Below, one piece after another: positions 42,456 to 51,680 of a stretch of DNA of 64,000 nucleotides (position 1 is the stretch's first letter; every line of letters starts with the position of its first letter). Below the pieces are notes generated by a model that did not search any database, was not told the origin of the DNA, and was given only the letters and a program-made list of their open reading frames with translations. A program made the position numbers and the translations under genes. Location: contig NZ_KB375281.1 of assembly GCF_000336555.1 (NCBI RefSeq), positions 3,793,436 to 3,857,435 of the forward strand, in the 5' to 3' direction. The DNA is from Afipia clevelandensis ATCC 49720. Lineage in GTDB: Bacteria; Pseudomonadota; Alphaproteobacteria; Rhizobiales; Xanthobacteraceae.

Positions 42456-42473
42456 CCTCAAGTTAACTTGAGG
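42456..42473. promoter_or_regulatory. SoxR-binding site (soxbox)
   Basis: CCTCAAGTTAACTTGAGG is a perfect 18-bp palindrome and is identical to the SoxR site known from the E. coli soxS promoter. It lies between soxR and the divergent monooxygenase-like gene. Confidence 0.93.
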
Positions 42474-42546
42474 TTGTAGGCTGGCTTGAATGTCGCCGCA
42501 AGCATTCGCGGAACCGGCAAGCCACCTAAACAGTCAGGAACCAACG

Positions 42547-42936
42547 ATGAGCAGTCATCACGATCGGACCCAGTCACCCGGCAGCACGCCGCGGCCGTTT
42601 GTTCTCATCAACAGCTTCACGCCGAAGCCCGGCAAGCTGGATCAACTTGCCGATCTTCTGGAAGCCGCGCGGGATCGTTTCGCCGACGAGGTGTCCGGAT
42701 TCCACGGCGGCCGGGTCTATCGCGATGTCGATGGAAGCTCGGCGCTGATGATCGGGGTGTTCGAGACCGAGGATCACTACGAAAGCTGGATCGCATCGAG
42801 CCTGTTTGTTCGTTACCGCGAACAAATTCAGCCGCTGATCGACAGCATGGGACAGTCACGGGTAGAGGCGGGCAATGCACGCAAAGCCGCACAGCACAGA
42901 CCGGCGGATCATCAGGGCGGCGCAGCGGCCTGCTGA
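42547..42936 (+). CDS. Antibiotic biosynthesis monooxygenase-like protein, SoxR target
   Basis: About 129 residues, from ATG 42547 with AGGAA upstream; ATG 42490 is also open. A ferredoxin-like ABM domain is visible (FVLINSFTPKPGKLDQLADL, SSALMIGVFETEDHYESWIA). ABM-type proteins can be quinone monooxygenases or small-molecule binders. It is divergent from soxR and next to the soxbox, so it is likely induced by redox-cycling agents. Confidence 0.8.
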   Translation: MSSHHDRTQSPGSTPRPFVLINSFTPKPGKLDQLADLLEAARDRFADEVSGFHGGRVYRDVDGSSALMIGVFETEDHYESWIASSLFVRYREQIQPLIDSMGQSRVEAGNARKAAQHRPADHQGGAAAC

Positions 42937-42952
42937 CCGCTGCTTGTTGCCG

Positions 42953-43741
42953 TCAGCCGTTGCGGCCTTCGCCGCGCAAGGTCGGCAGGCCGATGCCTGT
43001 CGCCTCGAAACCGCCGTCGACGCACAGCATCTGGCCGGTGATGTAGCTGGCGCGGTCGCTGCACAGGAAGAAGATCGCCTCGGCGAGCTCTTCCTCGAGG
43101 CCGTAGCGGTTAAGCGGAATAGTGTCATGATAATCGGCGCGGATCGCCGGTGTGTGAACCGCTTTCGCCATGGCGGTATCGACCGGGCCCGGCGCTACGG
43201 CATTGACGCGAATACCGAGTCCGGCCAATTCGACCGCGAACTGCTTGGTCAGATGGGCGAGGCCTGCCTTGCTGGTGCCGTAGGCGGTGCGCAGGGTCGA
43301 GGCGCGAAGCGCCGAAATCGACGTGATGTTCACAATGGCGCCGCCGCCAGTCTCGCGCATCAGCGGCGCGGCGGCCTGGGTGCAAAGAAACGGCCCGGTC
43401 AGATTGACCGCCAGCACGCGGTCCCAGTCGGCCTGTGTAGTTTCGAGCAGCGGCTTGAAGATCGCAATGCCGGCATTGTTGACCAGCGCATCGAGCCGGC
43501 CGAAATGTGCAATGACCTGCCGGAACGCGGCATCGACCGCACCGGCGTCGGAGACGTCGCAGTGAATCGCCACCGTCGTATCGGGCGCATTGAGCGCTTT
43601 GAAAGTCTGGGCCAGCAACTCCTTCTCGATATCGAGAAGCGCCACATGCCAGCCCTCGGCGAGAAACCGCTTCGCGGCCGCAAGGCCGATACCCCGTGCC
43701 GCACCGGTCACCAGCGCAACTTTTACCTGTCCCTTGGTCAT
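42953..43741 (-). CDS. Short-chain dehydrogenase/reductase
   Basis: A 262-residue classical SDR: TGAARGIGLAAAKRF cofactor loop, LVNNAG in DALVNNAGIA, Ser in VNITSISAL, and YGTSKAGLAHLTK with Tyr-Lys. The C-terminus GQMLCVDGGFEATG is typical. Substrate unknown. It is convergent with the ABM gene (16 bp) and divergent from the MFS gene. Confidence 0.88.
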   Translation of the reverse strand: MTKGQVKVALVTGAARGIGLAAAKRFLAEGWHVALLDIEKELLAQTFKALNAPDTTVAIHCDVSDAGAVDAAFRQVIAHFGRLDALVNNAGIAIFKPLLETTQADWDRVLAVNLTGPFLCTQAAAPLMRETGGGAIVNITSISALRASTLRTAYGTSKAGLAHLTKQFAVELAGLGIRVNAVAPGPVDTAMAKAVHTPAIRADYHDTIPLNRYGLEEELAEAIFFLCSDRASYITGQMLCVDGGFEATGIGLPTLRGEGRNG

Positions 43742-43893
43742 ATCCCGTTCCGTTTCTTGATTGATGCCTCAAGCGTCCGATCTGGCATTGACCATTTTTC
43801 CCGGCGGATCACAACCGCTTCCCGCAGGCCGCACGCCGCCTGACCGCGCGACGGCCCATACAATCGCCCAGAATATCGAGGATATCTCACGTC

Positions 43894-45111
43894 ATGCCGT
43901 CCAGTTCGATGTCATCCAGCTTTGTCAGGAACGCGATCGTTCTCGGTCTTCTGTCCGCGATCGGGCCGTTCGCCATCGATATGTATCTGCCGGCGCTGCC
44001 GGCGATTGCGACGGACCTGCAGGCGTCCACCGCCGCGACGCAGATGACGCTGATGGCGTTCTTCGTCGCCTTCGGTGTCTGCCAGATCGTCTATGGCCCG
44101 GTCTCCGACATGGTGGGCCGCAAGCCGCCGCTCTATTTCGGGATTGTGCTGTTCGCGCTCGGCAGCGTCGGCTGCGGTCTTGCGCCCAGCATCACATGGC
44201 TGATTGTCTTCCGCTTCGTGCAGGGCCTCGGCGCGGCGTCGGTGATGGTGATTCCGCGCGCGATCATTCGCGATCTGCACACCGGCGCCGATGCGACACG
44301 GCTGATGTCGCTGGTCATGCTGGTGTTCAGCGTCTCCCCGATCCTTGCACCGCTGGTCGGCAGCGGCCTGATCGTGCCGTTCGGCTGGCGCGCGGTATTT
44401 GTCGCGGTCACGCTTGCGTCCGTCCTGTCGGTTCTGCTGGTCGCCTTCGTGTTGCATGAAACCCGTCCGCCGGAAGAACGGGTCGAGGTCAGTGTCCGCA
44501 GTGTGCTCGAAGGTTTCGGAGAACTGTTCCGTGACTGGCGCTTTCTTGGCCTGACCTTCATCGGCGGCTTCGGCATGGCGAGCTTCTTCGCCTTCCTTGC
44601 CAGTTCGTCCTTCATCTATATCGGCCATTTCGGCCTGACTCCGACGCAGTATGGCCTCACCTTTTCCGTTAACGCCATCAGCTTCATCGGCGCATCGCAA
44701 TTCAGCGGCTACCTCGCCGAACGCTTCGGCATCGCGCGGGTGGTCTCGGTAGCGGTGAGCTGTTTCACGGTCGCGACACTGGCGCTGTTTGCGATCACCG
44801 CGGCCGGTGTCGACAGCCTGGCGGTGCTCGTGGTGATGCTGTTCATCGCCAATGCCTGGCTTGGCCTTGTCATCCCGTCCACCATGGTTCTGTCGCTGGA
44901 GGACCATGGTCCGATTGCGGGCATGGCATCGGCGCTCGGCGGCACGCTGCAGATGATCACGGGGGCAGTGATGATCGCTGCAGCCAGCGCGTTCTTCAAC
45001 GGCACGGCGCTGCCGATGGTGGCGACCATCGCGGTCTGTGCGGTCGCCGCTTTCATTCTGACGCGGCTGACATTGCGTTCCGGCAAGGCCGCGCCGCAAC
45101 TGGCGGAATAA
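43894..45111 (+). CDS. Bcr/CflA-family drug efflux MFS transporter
   Basis: A 405-residue protein with twelve predicted helices. Motif A-like segment GPVSDMVGRKPPLYFGIVLF follows helix 2, and the RFVQGLGAASVMVIPRAIIR motif of the Bcr/CflA group is present. It exports drugs or amino-acid derivatives by proton antiport. GAGGAT is found 9 bases before the start. It is convergent with cpdR. Confidence 0.9.
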   Translation: MPSSSMSSSFVRNAIVLGLLSAIGPFAIDMYLPALPAIATDLQASTAATQMTLMAFFVAFGVCQIVYGPVSDMVGRKPPLYFGIVLFALGSVGCGLAPSITWLIVFRFVQGLGAASVMVIPRAIIRDLHTGADATRLMSLVMLVFSVSPILAPLVGSGLIVPFGWRAVFVAVTLASVLSVLLVAFVLHETRPPEERVEVSVRSVLEGFGELFRDWRFLGLTFIGGFGMASFFAFLASSSFIYIGHFGLTPTQYGLTFSVNAISFIGASQFSGYLAERFGIARVVSVAVSCFTVATLALFAITAAGVDSLAVLVVMLFIANAWLGLVIPSTMVLSLEDHGPIAGMASALGGTLQMITGAVMIAAASAFFNGTALPMVATIAVCAVAAFILTRLTLRSGKAAPQLAE

Positions 45112-45127
45112 CGTGAACTAAAATGTC

Positions 45128-45502
45128 TCAGGCCTTGCGTGATGCCAGCGCGTCGGCGACCGCAGTGCGGATATCGGCGACGGCAAACGGCTTGGTGATG
45201 ACATCGTGGACGATGGCGTCCAGCCCCGAGGCCCGCTCGCGCTGATCGGCAAAGCCGGTCATCAGCAGAATAATCACCCGCGGAAAATCGCGCGCTGCCG
45301 CGAGCGCCAGCGCGATGCCATCCATCACCGGCATCTTGATGTCGGTGAGCAGAAGATCGAATGCGCCATTGTCGCGGGTGAGGATGTCCAGCGCCTCTGC
45401 GCCGTCTTCCGCTGTGACGACGTCATGACCGTCCAAGGCAATCGCGCGCGCGACGAGCAGGCGCATCGACTCTTCGTCGTCGGCAATCAGGATGCGCGGC
45501 AT
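45128..45502 (-). CDS. cpdR: CpdR-type single-domain response regulator
   Basis: A 124-residue receiver domain without output domain: ADDEESMRLLVARAI, phosphoacceptor Asp in LLLTDIKMPVMDGIALAL, Thr in LLMTGFADQRERA and Lys in VITKPF. The ADQRERA and DGIALAL stretches match Caulobacter CpdR closely. Unphosphorylated CpdR primes ClpXP to degrade cell-cycle regulators. It directly follows the DUF3426 gene with no spacing on the same strand. Confidence 0.8.
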   Translation of the reverse strand: MPRILIADDEESMRLLVARAIALDGHDVVTAEDGAEALDILTRDNGAFDLLLTDIKMPVMDGIALALAAARDFPRVIILLMTGFADQRERASGLDAIVHDVITKPFAVADIRTAVADALASRKA

Positions 45503-46366
45503 TCAGGTTCCTCCGGACGCGATGTCCAGCTTGTGGAAGAACCTGACGGCAATTTCGCGGCCTTCGGCCGGCGGGGATGCAAGGCGCGTCTTGAACCAGG
45601 CTTTCTCGCCGGGATTGAGCACCGGTTGTTCCAGCACGGCGTTCCATGCGTAGATGTCCGCGCCCCTGGCGTCGCGCACGATGAACCGCAGCCGCGGAAT
45701 CTCGACCGGCTTGCGGGTGATATCGACGATCGCGCCCTCGATCAGCAGCACCGGCTTGTTGTTCACGGTCTCTGTGCTGATCTTGAGATCCTCGAACGCG
45801 AGACCGCGCAGGTTCACGCCCATGCCGGTCAGCTTGAAGAAAGCGGCGGTCTGCGGCATGGCACGCACCACATCGGTGCGCCAGATCATCAGGCTGAACA
45901 CCATCGCGCTCAACACCACCGCGACGGTGGACATGTTGAAGGCACGGGGCAGGGCGTTTGACCACGTTCCGAACTGGAGAGAAGGAACCGCCGAGGCCTT
46001 GAGCTTCCCGAACCGGGTGGCTTTGGCCGGTGCCGCTTCGATCATCGCATCCTGCCGCGCCAGCGTCGTCCAGGTTCCATCGGCCTCGCTCGCAGGTCCG
46101 GCGGTGTCCGGTTCCGGCCATCCCGCGGAGATCGACGGGCTTTCGATGTGAGGGGTAGTTTCGTCACGCCAGTCGTCGGCCGCGCCGGTGGGTGATCCGA
46201 AGCCGCTTTGCGGACGGCCGTCCTCGACATCGGAAGAAACCAGCTCTTGCGGCACTGCCAGCCAGATTTCCTGACAGCGCGCGCAGCGGACTTTCCGCCC
46301 GCCTGACCCGAAATTGGCCGGATCGACCGCGTAAGATGTCGTACAATGGGGGCAAACGATATGCAT
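45503..46366 (-). CDS. Zinc-ribbon (MJ0042) protein with DUF3426 domain
   Basis: A 287-residue protein: N-terminal zinc ribbon with CPHC and CARC pairs (MHIVCPHCTTSYAVDPANFG), a Pro/Gly/Asp-rich linker, one transmembrane segment (STVAVVLSAMVFSLMIW) and a C-terminal extracytoplasmic DUF3426 domain (GAIVDITRKPVEIPRLRF). Function unknown. It is divergent from ftsE across 162 bp, an arrangement I know for rhizobia, and directly precedes cpdR. Confidence 0.85.
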   Translation of the reverse strand: MHIVCPHCTTSYAVDPANFGSGGRKVRCARCQEIWLAVPQELVSSDVEDGRPQSGFGSPTGAADDWRDETTPHIESPSISAGWPEPDTAGPASEADGTWTTLARQDAMIEAAPAKATRFGKLKASAVPSLQFGTWSNALPRAFNMSTVAVVLSAMVFSLMIWRTDVVRAMPQTAAFFKLTGMGVNLRGLAFEDLKISTETVNNKPVLLIEGAIVDITRKPVEIPRLRFIVRDARGADIYAWNAVLEQPVLNPGEKAWFKTRLASPPAEGREIAVRFFHKLDIASGGT

Positions 46367-46528
46367 GGACGAATCGCCGGAGTGACCAGGAACAGACGCA
46401 GCCAGAAGCTATCCTGCGTCCGTTAACGAATCGGAAACCATAACGGCCTCAAAAGCGTTTACGGCGTCCGCTTCCGCGGTTGGGCCACTAGGCGGCGTCT
46501 CCATCGGTCATGTCGAACGGAGCTGAGA

Positions 46529-47188
46529 TTGGTCCGGTTCGAAAATGTCGGTTTGCGCTACGGGCTTGGCCCGGAGGTCCTGCGTGACCTGACCTTCCAG
46601 ATCCCCGCGCGTTCGTTCCAGTTCCTCACCGGACCCTCCGGCGCCGGCAAGACGTCGCTGCTGCGGATGCTGTTCCTGTCGCTGCGGCCGACGCGGGGAC
46701 TGGTCAACCTGTTCAACAAGGACGTCTCGCTGCTCGACAAGGACGGGCGCGCCGAATTGCGCTCGCGCATCGGAATCGTGCTGCAGGATTTCCGGCTGCT
46801 CGACCACATGACGACCTATGAGAACGTCGCGCTGCCGTTCCGCGTGATGGGCCGCAGCGAATCCAGCTACCGCAAGGAAGTCATCGACCTGCTCAACTGG
46901 GTCGGCCTCGGCAAGCGTATGGACGCGCTGCCGCCCATTCTCTCCGGCGGTGAAAAGCAGCGCGCGGCGATCGCGCGCGCGGTGATCGCCCGCCCGCAAT
47001 TGCTGCTGGCGGACGAGCCGACCGGCAATGTCGATCCGTCACTGGCGCGGCGGCTGCTCAGTCTTTTCATCCAGCTCAACAAGTCCGGAACCGCCGTCAT
47101 CATCGCGACCCACGATATCGCGCTGATGGATCAGTACGAGGCGCGGCGCATGGTGCTCCACGAGTCGCGGCTGCACATCTATGACTGA
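46529..47188 (+). CDS. ftsE: Cell division ATP-binding protein FtsE
   Basis: A 219-residue ABC ATPase: Walker A GPSGAGKTSL, signature LSGGEKQRAAIARAVI and Walker B LLLADEPTGN. With FtsX it controls peptidoglycan hydrolases at the division septum. The start is TTG at 46529 with GGAG six bases upstream; the ATG at 46510 is out of frame. It overlaps ftsX by 8 bp. Confidence 0.92.
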   Translation: MVRFENVGLRYGLGPEVLRDLTFQIPARSFQFLTGPSGAGKTSLLRMLFLSLRPTRGLVNLFNKDVSLLDKDGRAELRSRIGIVLQDFRLLDHMTTYENVALPFRVMGRSESSYRKEVIDLLNWVGLGKRMDALPPILSGGEKQRAAIARAVIARPQLLLADEPTGNVDPSLARRLLSLFIQLNKSGTAVIIATHDIALMDQYEARRMVLHESRLHIYD

Positions 47189-48140
47189 GCGCAAGATCAT
47201 GATGGATCTCGGCGACAGCACATCGGAAGTGGCGGCGCATGCGCGCAACATGTCGCCGATCGTGCCGCGCGGGTCGATCGCGGGGCGTGCGCTGATCGCC
47301 GTCGTCGCGATCATGACCTATCTGGCCTCGATGACGACCGGCGCGGTGCTGCTGGTGCGGGCGTCCGCAGCCGAGTGGCAGTCCGATGTCTCCAGCGAAC
47401 TGACGATTCAAGTGCGGCCGTCGCCGGGACGCGATATCGAGCGGGATATCCGCAGTGTGGTGGATGTGACGCAGGCGCAGCCCGGCATTCTTGAGGTGCG
47501 GCCCTACACCAAGGATGAATCCGCGAAGCTGCTGGAGCCGTGGCTCGGCGCCGGACTTTCCCTGAACGACCTGCCGGTCCCGCGTGTGATCGTGGTGCGC
47601 GTCGCGCCGGGCGCATCTCCTGATCTGGCGGCGCTGCGCCGCAGTGTGTCGCAGGCCGCGCCGTCGGCAACCATCGACGATCATCGCGCCTGGATCGAGC
47701 GGATGCGTTCGATGACCGGCGCTATCGTTTTGGCAGGCACCGGCATTCTCATTCTGGTGATCATCGCGACGGTGATTTCGGTGTCGTTCGCGACGCGCGG
47801 CGCGATGGCCGCCAACCGTCCGATTGTCGAGGTGCTGCATTTCGTCGGCGCGCAGGATCGCTACATCGCCAACCGTTTCCTGCGCCATTTTCTGCGGCTC
47901 GGCCTTGAAGGCGGCCTGATCGGCGGTCTGGCGGCGATGCTGACCTTCGGCTTTTCGGAATCCATCGCAAGCTGGTTTTCCGGCACGCCGGTCGGCGATC
48001 AGTTTGCCGCGCTGCTCGGCACCTTCGCGTTGCCGGCGTCAGGTTATCTGGTGCTGGCGGCCCAGACCCTGATGATCGCCGCCGTCACGGCCTGGGCCTC
48101 GCGGCGGACGCTGTTCGCGACCCTTGAGGAGATTGACTGA
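47181..48140 (+). CDS. ftsX: Cell division protein FtsX
   Basis: A 319-residue permease: N-terminal cytoplasmic part, transmembrane segment (ALIAVVAIMTYLASMTTGAV), extracellular loop domain, then three C-terminal segments typical of FtsX. It receives the ATP-driven signal of FtsE and passes it to amidase activators in the periplasm. Overlaps ftsE, so translation is coupled. Confidence 0.9.
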   Translation: MTERKIMMDLGDSTSEVAAHARNMSPIVPRGSIAGRALIAVVAIMTYLASMTTGAVLLVRASAAEWQSDVSSELTIQVRPSPGRDIERDIRSVVDVTQAQPGILEVRPYTKDESAKLLEPWLGAGLSLNDLPVPRVIVVRVAPGASPDLAALRRSVSQAAPSATIDDHRAWIERMRSMTGAIVLAGTGILILVIIATVISVSFATRGAMAANRPIVEVLHFVGAQDRYIANRFLRHFLRLGLEGGLIGGLAAMLTFGFSESIASWFSGTPVGDQFAALLGTFALPASGYLVLAAQTLMIAAVTAWASRRTLFATLEEID

Positions 48141-48277
48141 AGGCATTTGCGTGCGGGCGGGTATGGGCTAGAACCTCGTCAAAACATGGTGTTGGCGGTG
48201 TTTCAGGCCACAGCCGCGCCGGATTTTGCAATAGACTGGCGGGTGAACGCGCAGCACCCGTCAACAGCACCCGTGAC

Positions 48278-49000
48278 ATGCGCCTGAGCGAGTTGGGATT
48301 GTCCGAAGCCTCACAGAGTTACAGGACTGGACGCACGCACGGGCGGCTGCGCCACCGTGTCGCGATGCTGGTTTTCTGCGGCCTGCTGCTGTTCGTCGGT
48401 CTTGGTTTTGTCGATTTTCTGTCGCGCGTGCCGCCTGCCGAGGAGCGGCCGTCGCGTAATGCCGATGGCATCGTGGTCCTGACCGGCGGATCGTCGCGGA
48501 TTTCGGACGCGCTCGAATTGCTCTCCGCGGGTTATGGCAAGCGGCTCTTGATTTCCGGTGTGCATCCGACCAACGGCTACAGCGATATCCAGCGCACGCT
48601 GCCGGACAGCAAGCGCCTGTTCGCCTGCTGCGTCGACCTCGATTATTCCGCGGTCAACACCCGCAGCAACGCGACAGAGACGCGGCGCTGGGCCACGGAG
48701 AGGGGATTCCACTCGCTGATCGTGGTGACGTCGAACTATCACATGCCCCGCGCGATCGTCGAACTGTCCCATTCCATGCCCGATATCGAGCTTGTTCCGT
48801 TCGCCGTGGTCGGCGAAAAGTGGCGCGAGGAGCCATGGTGGACGAGTGGCGCGGCATTGCGGCTCCTGCTATCGGAATATGCGAAGTATGTTTTTGCGCA
48901 GGCGCGGGTGGCCTTTGGCGGCGTGGGGCAGGGCGGTATGCCGGAAACCGGCATGCAGGCATCACCGCCACCGAAGCCGGCCACCGCATCCGCCAATTAA
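48278..49000 (+). CDS. YdcF/DUF218-family protein
   Basis: A 240-residue protein with an N-terminal membrane anchor (VAMLVFCGLLLFVGLGFVDF) and the DUF218 domain: GIVVLTGGSSRISDALELLS, TNGYSDIQR and VVTSNYHMPRAIVELSHSM. Relatives bind nucleotides or act in envelope polysaccharide metabolism (SanA/ElyC). Head of a short run with plsC, 13 bp apart. Confidence 0.85.
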   Translation: MRLSELGLSEASQSYRTGRTHGRLRHRVAMLVFCGLLLFVGLGFVDFLSRVPPAEERPSRNADGIVVLTGGSSRISDALELLSAGYGKRLLISGVHPTNGYSDIQRTLPDSKRLFACCVDLDYSAVNTRSNATETRRWATERGFHSLIVVTSNYHMPRAIVELSHSMPDIELVPFAVVGEKWREEPWWTSGAALRLLLSEYAKYVFAQARVAFGGVGQGGMPETGMQASPPPKPATASAN

Positions 49001-49013
49001 ATCGGATTGATAC

Positions 49014-49796
49014 ATGGTTTCGGTCTTTCTGCGGTCGCTGCTCTACAATATCGTTTTCTATCTGAACCTTGCGTTCTGGGTTTTGCTCGGCTTGCCGACC
49101 TACTTCATGCCGCGCAAGGGCATCATCTGGATTGCGACCAACTGGGGCAAGACTAGCATCTGGTGGATGCGGATCATCTGCAACACCAAGGTCGAGTATC
49201 GTGGCGTCGAGAAAATCCCGAAAGGTCCGCTGATCGTTGCCGCCAAGCACCAGTCGGCGTGGGAAACCTTCGCGCTGCTGCAGTTCTTCGACGAGCCGCT
49301 CTACATTCTCAAGCGCGAATTAACCTGGCTGCCGCTGTTCGGCTGGTATCTGCTCAAGGCCGGCATGATCGGTGTCAACCGCAGCGCCGGCGGCCGGACG
49401 CTGATCGAGACCACGAAGCGCGCTGCTGAAGAAATCCGGCGCGGCCGTCAGCTCCTGATCTTTCCGGAAGGAACGCGCCGCCCGGTCGGAGCGCCACCGG
49501 CTTACAGAAACGGCGTCAGCCTGATGTATGGCGCAGCCGGTGTGTCCTGCATTCCCGTTGCGCTGAATTCCGGTTTGTTCTGGCCGCGCCGGACATTCCT
49601 GCGCTATCCGGGAACGCTTGTGATGGAATTTCTGGATCCAATTCCGCCGGGCCTTCCGCGCGATGAATTTGGGCCGCGCCTGCAGGCCGTCATCGAGGAA
49701 GCGTCGAACCGGCTGGAAAAAGCCGGGCGCGAAGAGCAGGTCCGGCTGATCGGCTTTTCCGCGCCGATTGCAGCCTCCGCCGCCGATCAGGCGTGA
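49014..49796 (+). CDS. plsC: 1-acyl-sn-glycerol-3-phosphate acyltransferase
   Basis: A 260-residue membrane-associated acyltransferase. The catalytic box is HQSAWE (variant of HX4D), and FPEGTRRP is the second signature. It makes phosphatidic acid from lysophosphatidic acid. An N-terminal hydrophobic segment (LLYNIVFYLNLAFWVLLGLP) anchors it. It follows the YdcF-type gene and overlaps the convergent ChaC-type gene by 10 bp. Confidence 0.9.
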   Translation: MVSVFLRSLLYNIVFYLNLAFWVLLGLPTYFMPRKGIIWIATNWGKTSIWWMRIICNTKVEYRGVEKIPKGPLIVAAKHQSAWETFALLQFFDEPLYILKRELTWLPLFGWYLLKAGMIGVNRSAGGRTLIETTKRAAEEIRRGRQLLIFPEGTRRPVGAPPAYRNGVSLMYGAAGVSCIPVALNSGLFWPRRTFLRYPGTLVMEFLDPIPPGLPRDEFGPRLQAVIEEASNRLEKAGREEQVRLIGFSAPIAASAADQA

Positions 49797-50371
49797 CGGT
49801 GCAGCGCGGCCTCGCCGTGCAGAAGGGCGGCGAGGCGATGCAGCGGCGCATCGCGGACGCCCTGGGCTTCCAGCGCCGTCACCGTTGCGATGACATACTC
49901 GTCGTTCGGCCCGTAGGCACCGTGTCCCTGCCGCACCAGCTTTAGCTGTTCATCCATGGTGAGGCGGCCTGCATACTGTTCGTGGCTTCTGTCCGCGACA
50001 TAGGCGAGGGCACGGACACGCTGGCGCGCATCGCCCTCAAGCCAGACCGAACGCATCACCTCGCGATAGACCCCGGTGACCTGCTCGCGTTCCCGCAGAT
50101 AGGCGACAGTGTTCTTTCTCTCGGTGGCGGCGACGCGGAATGCAACGCCCTGACATGCGCCGCCGCGGTCGAGACCGAGCACAAGTCCCGGCTTTTCCGG
50201 TGTGCCGCGATGGACCATCGAGTAGATGCAGAGCGAGCGATGCTCGCCGATCAGCCGCGCCGGCTTCTGCTCCAGGAAGGTGAAGCCCGGTTTCCAGATC
50301 AGCGATCCATAGCCGAACACCCAGAGGTCGCCCTCGGGAAACTCCGATTCTGAAAGGATTTTTGCGGCCAT
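49787..50371 (-). CDS. ChaC-family gamma-glutamylcyclotransferase
   Basis: A 194-residue protein starting MAAKILSESEFPEGDLWVFG. Substrate loop VFGYGSLIWKPGF and the catalytic Glu region YLREREQVTGVYREV are present. It cleaves glutathione to 5-oxoproline and Cys-Gly. ATG 50371 is the start; the longer frame to 50422 has no support. Confidence 0.88.
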   Translation of the reverse strand: MAAKILSESEFPEGDLWVFGYGSLIWKPGFTFLEQKPARLIGEHRSLCIYSMVHRGTPEKPGLVLGLDRGGACQGVAFRVAATERKNTVAYLREREQVTGVYREVMRSVWLEGDARQRVRALAYVADRSHEQYAGRLTMDEQLKLVRQGHGAYGPNDEYVIATVTALEAQGVRDAPLHRLAALLHGEAALHRHA

Positions 50372-50498
50372 GGCGAGCTTACCTGAAGGCCCACGCCTAT
50401 CAGCCCGGCAACCCGCGTGCAACTATCTGGACTTCAAGGAAATTTGCGAGAAAGGTGCAATCTTTCAATTGCCCGATTCCAGTGATCTAGCTTCTGCC

Positions 50499-51677
50499 AT
50501 GCCGACATCGCCCATCGCACCTCGCCGCCGTCTCTGGCCCGTTTTTGTAATGCCCGTGCTTGTTCTTGTCGTCGCGGTGGCATGGAGCGGGTTCTGGTTC
50601 TATGCGGCCTCGCATGTCGACGAGAAATTCGACGAGTGGCGCACGCGCGAGGCCAGGTCCGGCCGCGCCTATGATTGCGCCAACCGCTCTGTCGCGGGTT
50701 TCCCGTTCCGTCTTGAGGTCCGTTGCGGCGATCCGGTGGTGACGCTGACCTCGCAGACCGCGGACCGGACGCAACTTACCGCGCGGCTGAAGGATATTCT
50801 GGTGGTCGCGCAGGTTTACGATCCGGCCAAAATCATCGCCGAATTCACCGGCCCGGCCACGGTGAACGCGGGTAGCGAATCGCCGTCGTTCGTCGCGGGA
50901 TGGACCACCGGCCGCGCCAGCGCGTCCGGTCTTCCGACGCCGCAGCGCGTGTCGCTGGTGTTCGACGATCCGGCGGTCGATCGCATGAACGGCACGACGC
51001 AGTCGCCGCTGCTGCGTGCCAAGCATCTCGAACTGCACACGCGCCTGCTGGAAGGCTCGCTGTCGAGCAACCCGGTGGTGGAGACGGCGCTGCAGATCAA
51101 TGCCGGAAGCCTGCAGGGGCTGCATCCGATCCTCGCCGAACCGTTCGATGCGGATATCCGCGCGCTTTTGCGCGGCCTGAAGGATTTTGCGCCGAAGCCA
51201 TGGCCCGAGCGCTTTCGCGAAATTCAGGCGGCGGGGGGTCGTCTCGATTTCACCCAGTCGCGCGTGCAGCAGGGCGAGACCATCGCGGTCGCAGCGGGCT
51301 CCCTCGGCCTCACGCCGACCGGGTATCTCGACGGCGAACTGACCATGACAGTGGCGGGCATGGAGCGCATTGTTGCGCAACTCGGCATCGACAAGCTCTT
51401 GATGGACGGCGTGCCGCAGTCGACGGTGGATCGCATCGCGCCGGGCGTCAGCGCGCAGGATGTCAACAAGGTGATCGGCGCGCTTGACCGGATGATTCCC
51501 GGGCTCGGCAATCTGGCGCGGAAGAATGCCAATGCGGGCGTTGTCGCGGGCATCAACATGCTCGGCCAAGCCTCGACGCTGGAAGGCAAGCCCGCACGCG
51601 CGTTCCCGCTGAAGTTCACAGAGGGCGTGATTTCCATCGGCCCGCTGCGGATCGCGCAGACCGCGCCACTGTTCTGA
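50499..51677 (+). CDS. DUF2125-family membrane-anchored protein
   Basis: About 392 residues from ATG 50499. A single N-terminal transmembrane segment (WPVFVMPVLVLVVAVAWSGFWFY) is followed by a beta-rich periplasmic domain with the DUF2125 start SGRAYDCANRSVAGFPFRLE. Function unknown, alphaproteobacterial. Convergent with the tyrosine-pathway gene, 3 bp apart. Confidence 0.8.
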   Translation: MPTSPIAPRRRLWPVFVMPVLVLVVAVAWSGFWFYAASHVDEKFDEWRTREARSGRAYDCANRSVAGFPFRLEVRCGDPVVTLTSQTADRTQLTARLKDILVVAQVYDPAKIIAEFTGPATVNAGSESPSFVAGWTTGRASASGLPTPQRVSLVFDDPAVDRMNGTTQSPLLRAKHLELHTRLLEGSLSSNPVVETALQINAGSLQGLHPILAEPFDADIRALLRGLKDFAPKPWPERFREIQAAGGRLDFTQSRVQQGETIAVAAGSLGLTPTGYLDGELTMTVAGMERIVAQLGIDKLLMDGVPQSTVDRIAPGVSAQDVNKVIGALDRMIPGLGNLARKNANAGVVAGINMLGQASTLEGKPARAFPLKFTEGVISIGPLRIAQTAPLF

Positions 51678-51680
51678 GCG

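Noticed and set aside
43912-45099. A 395-codon minus-strand frame
   Set aside because: Antisense to the Bcr/CflA transporter; Arg/His/Asp/Gln-rich shadow of hydrophobic codons.
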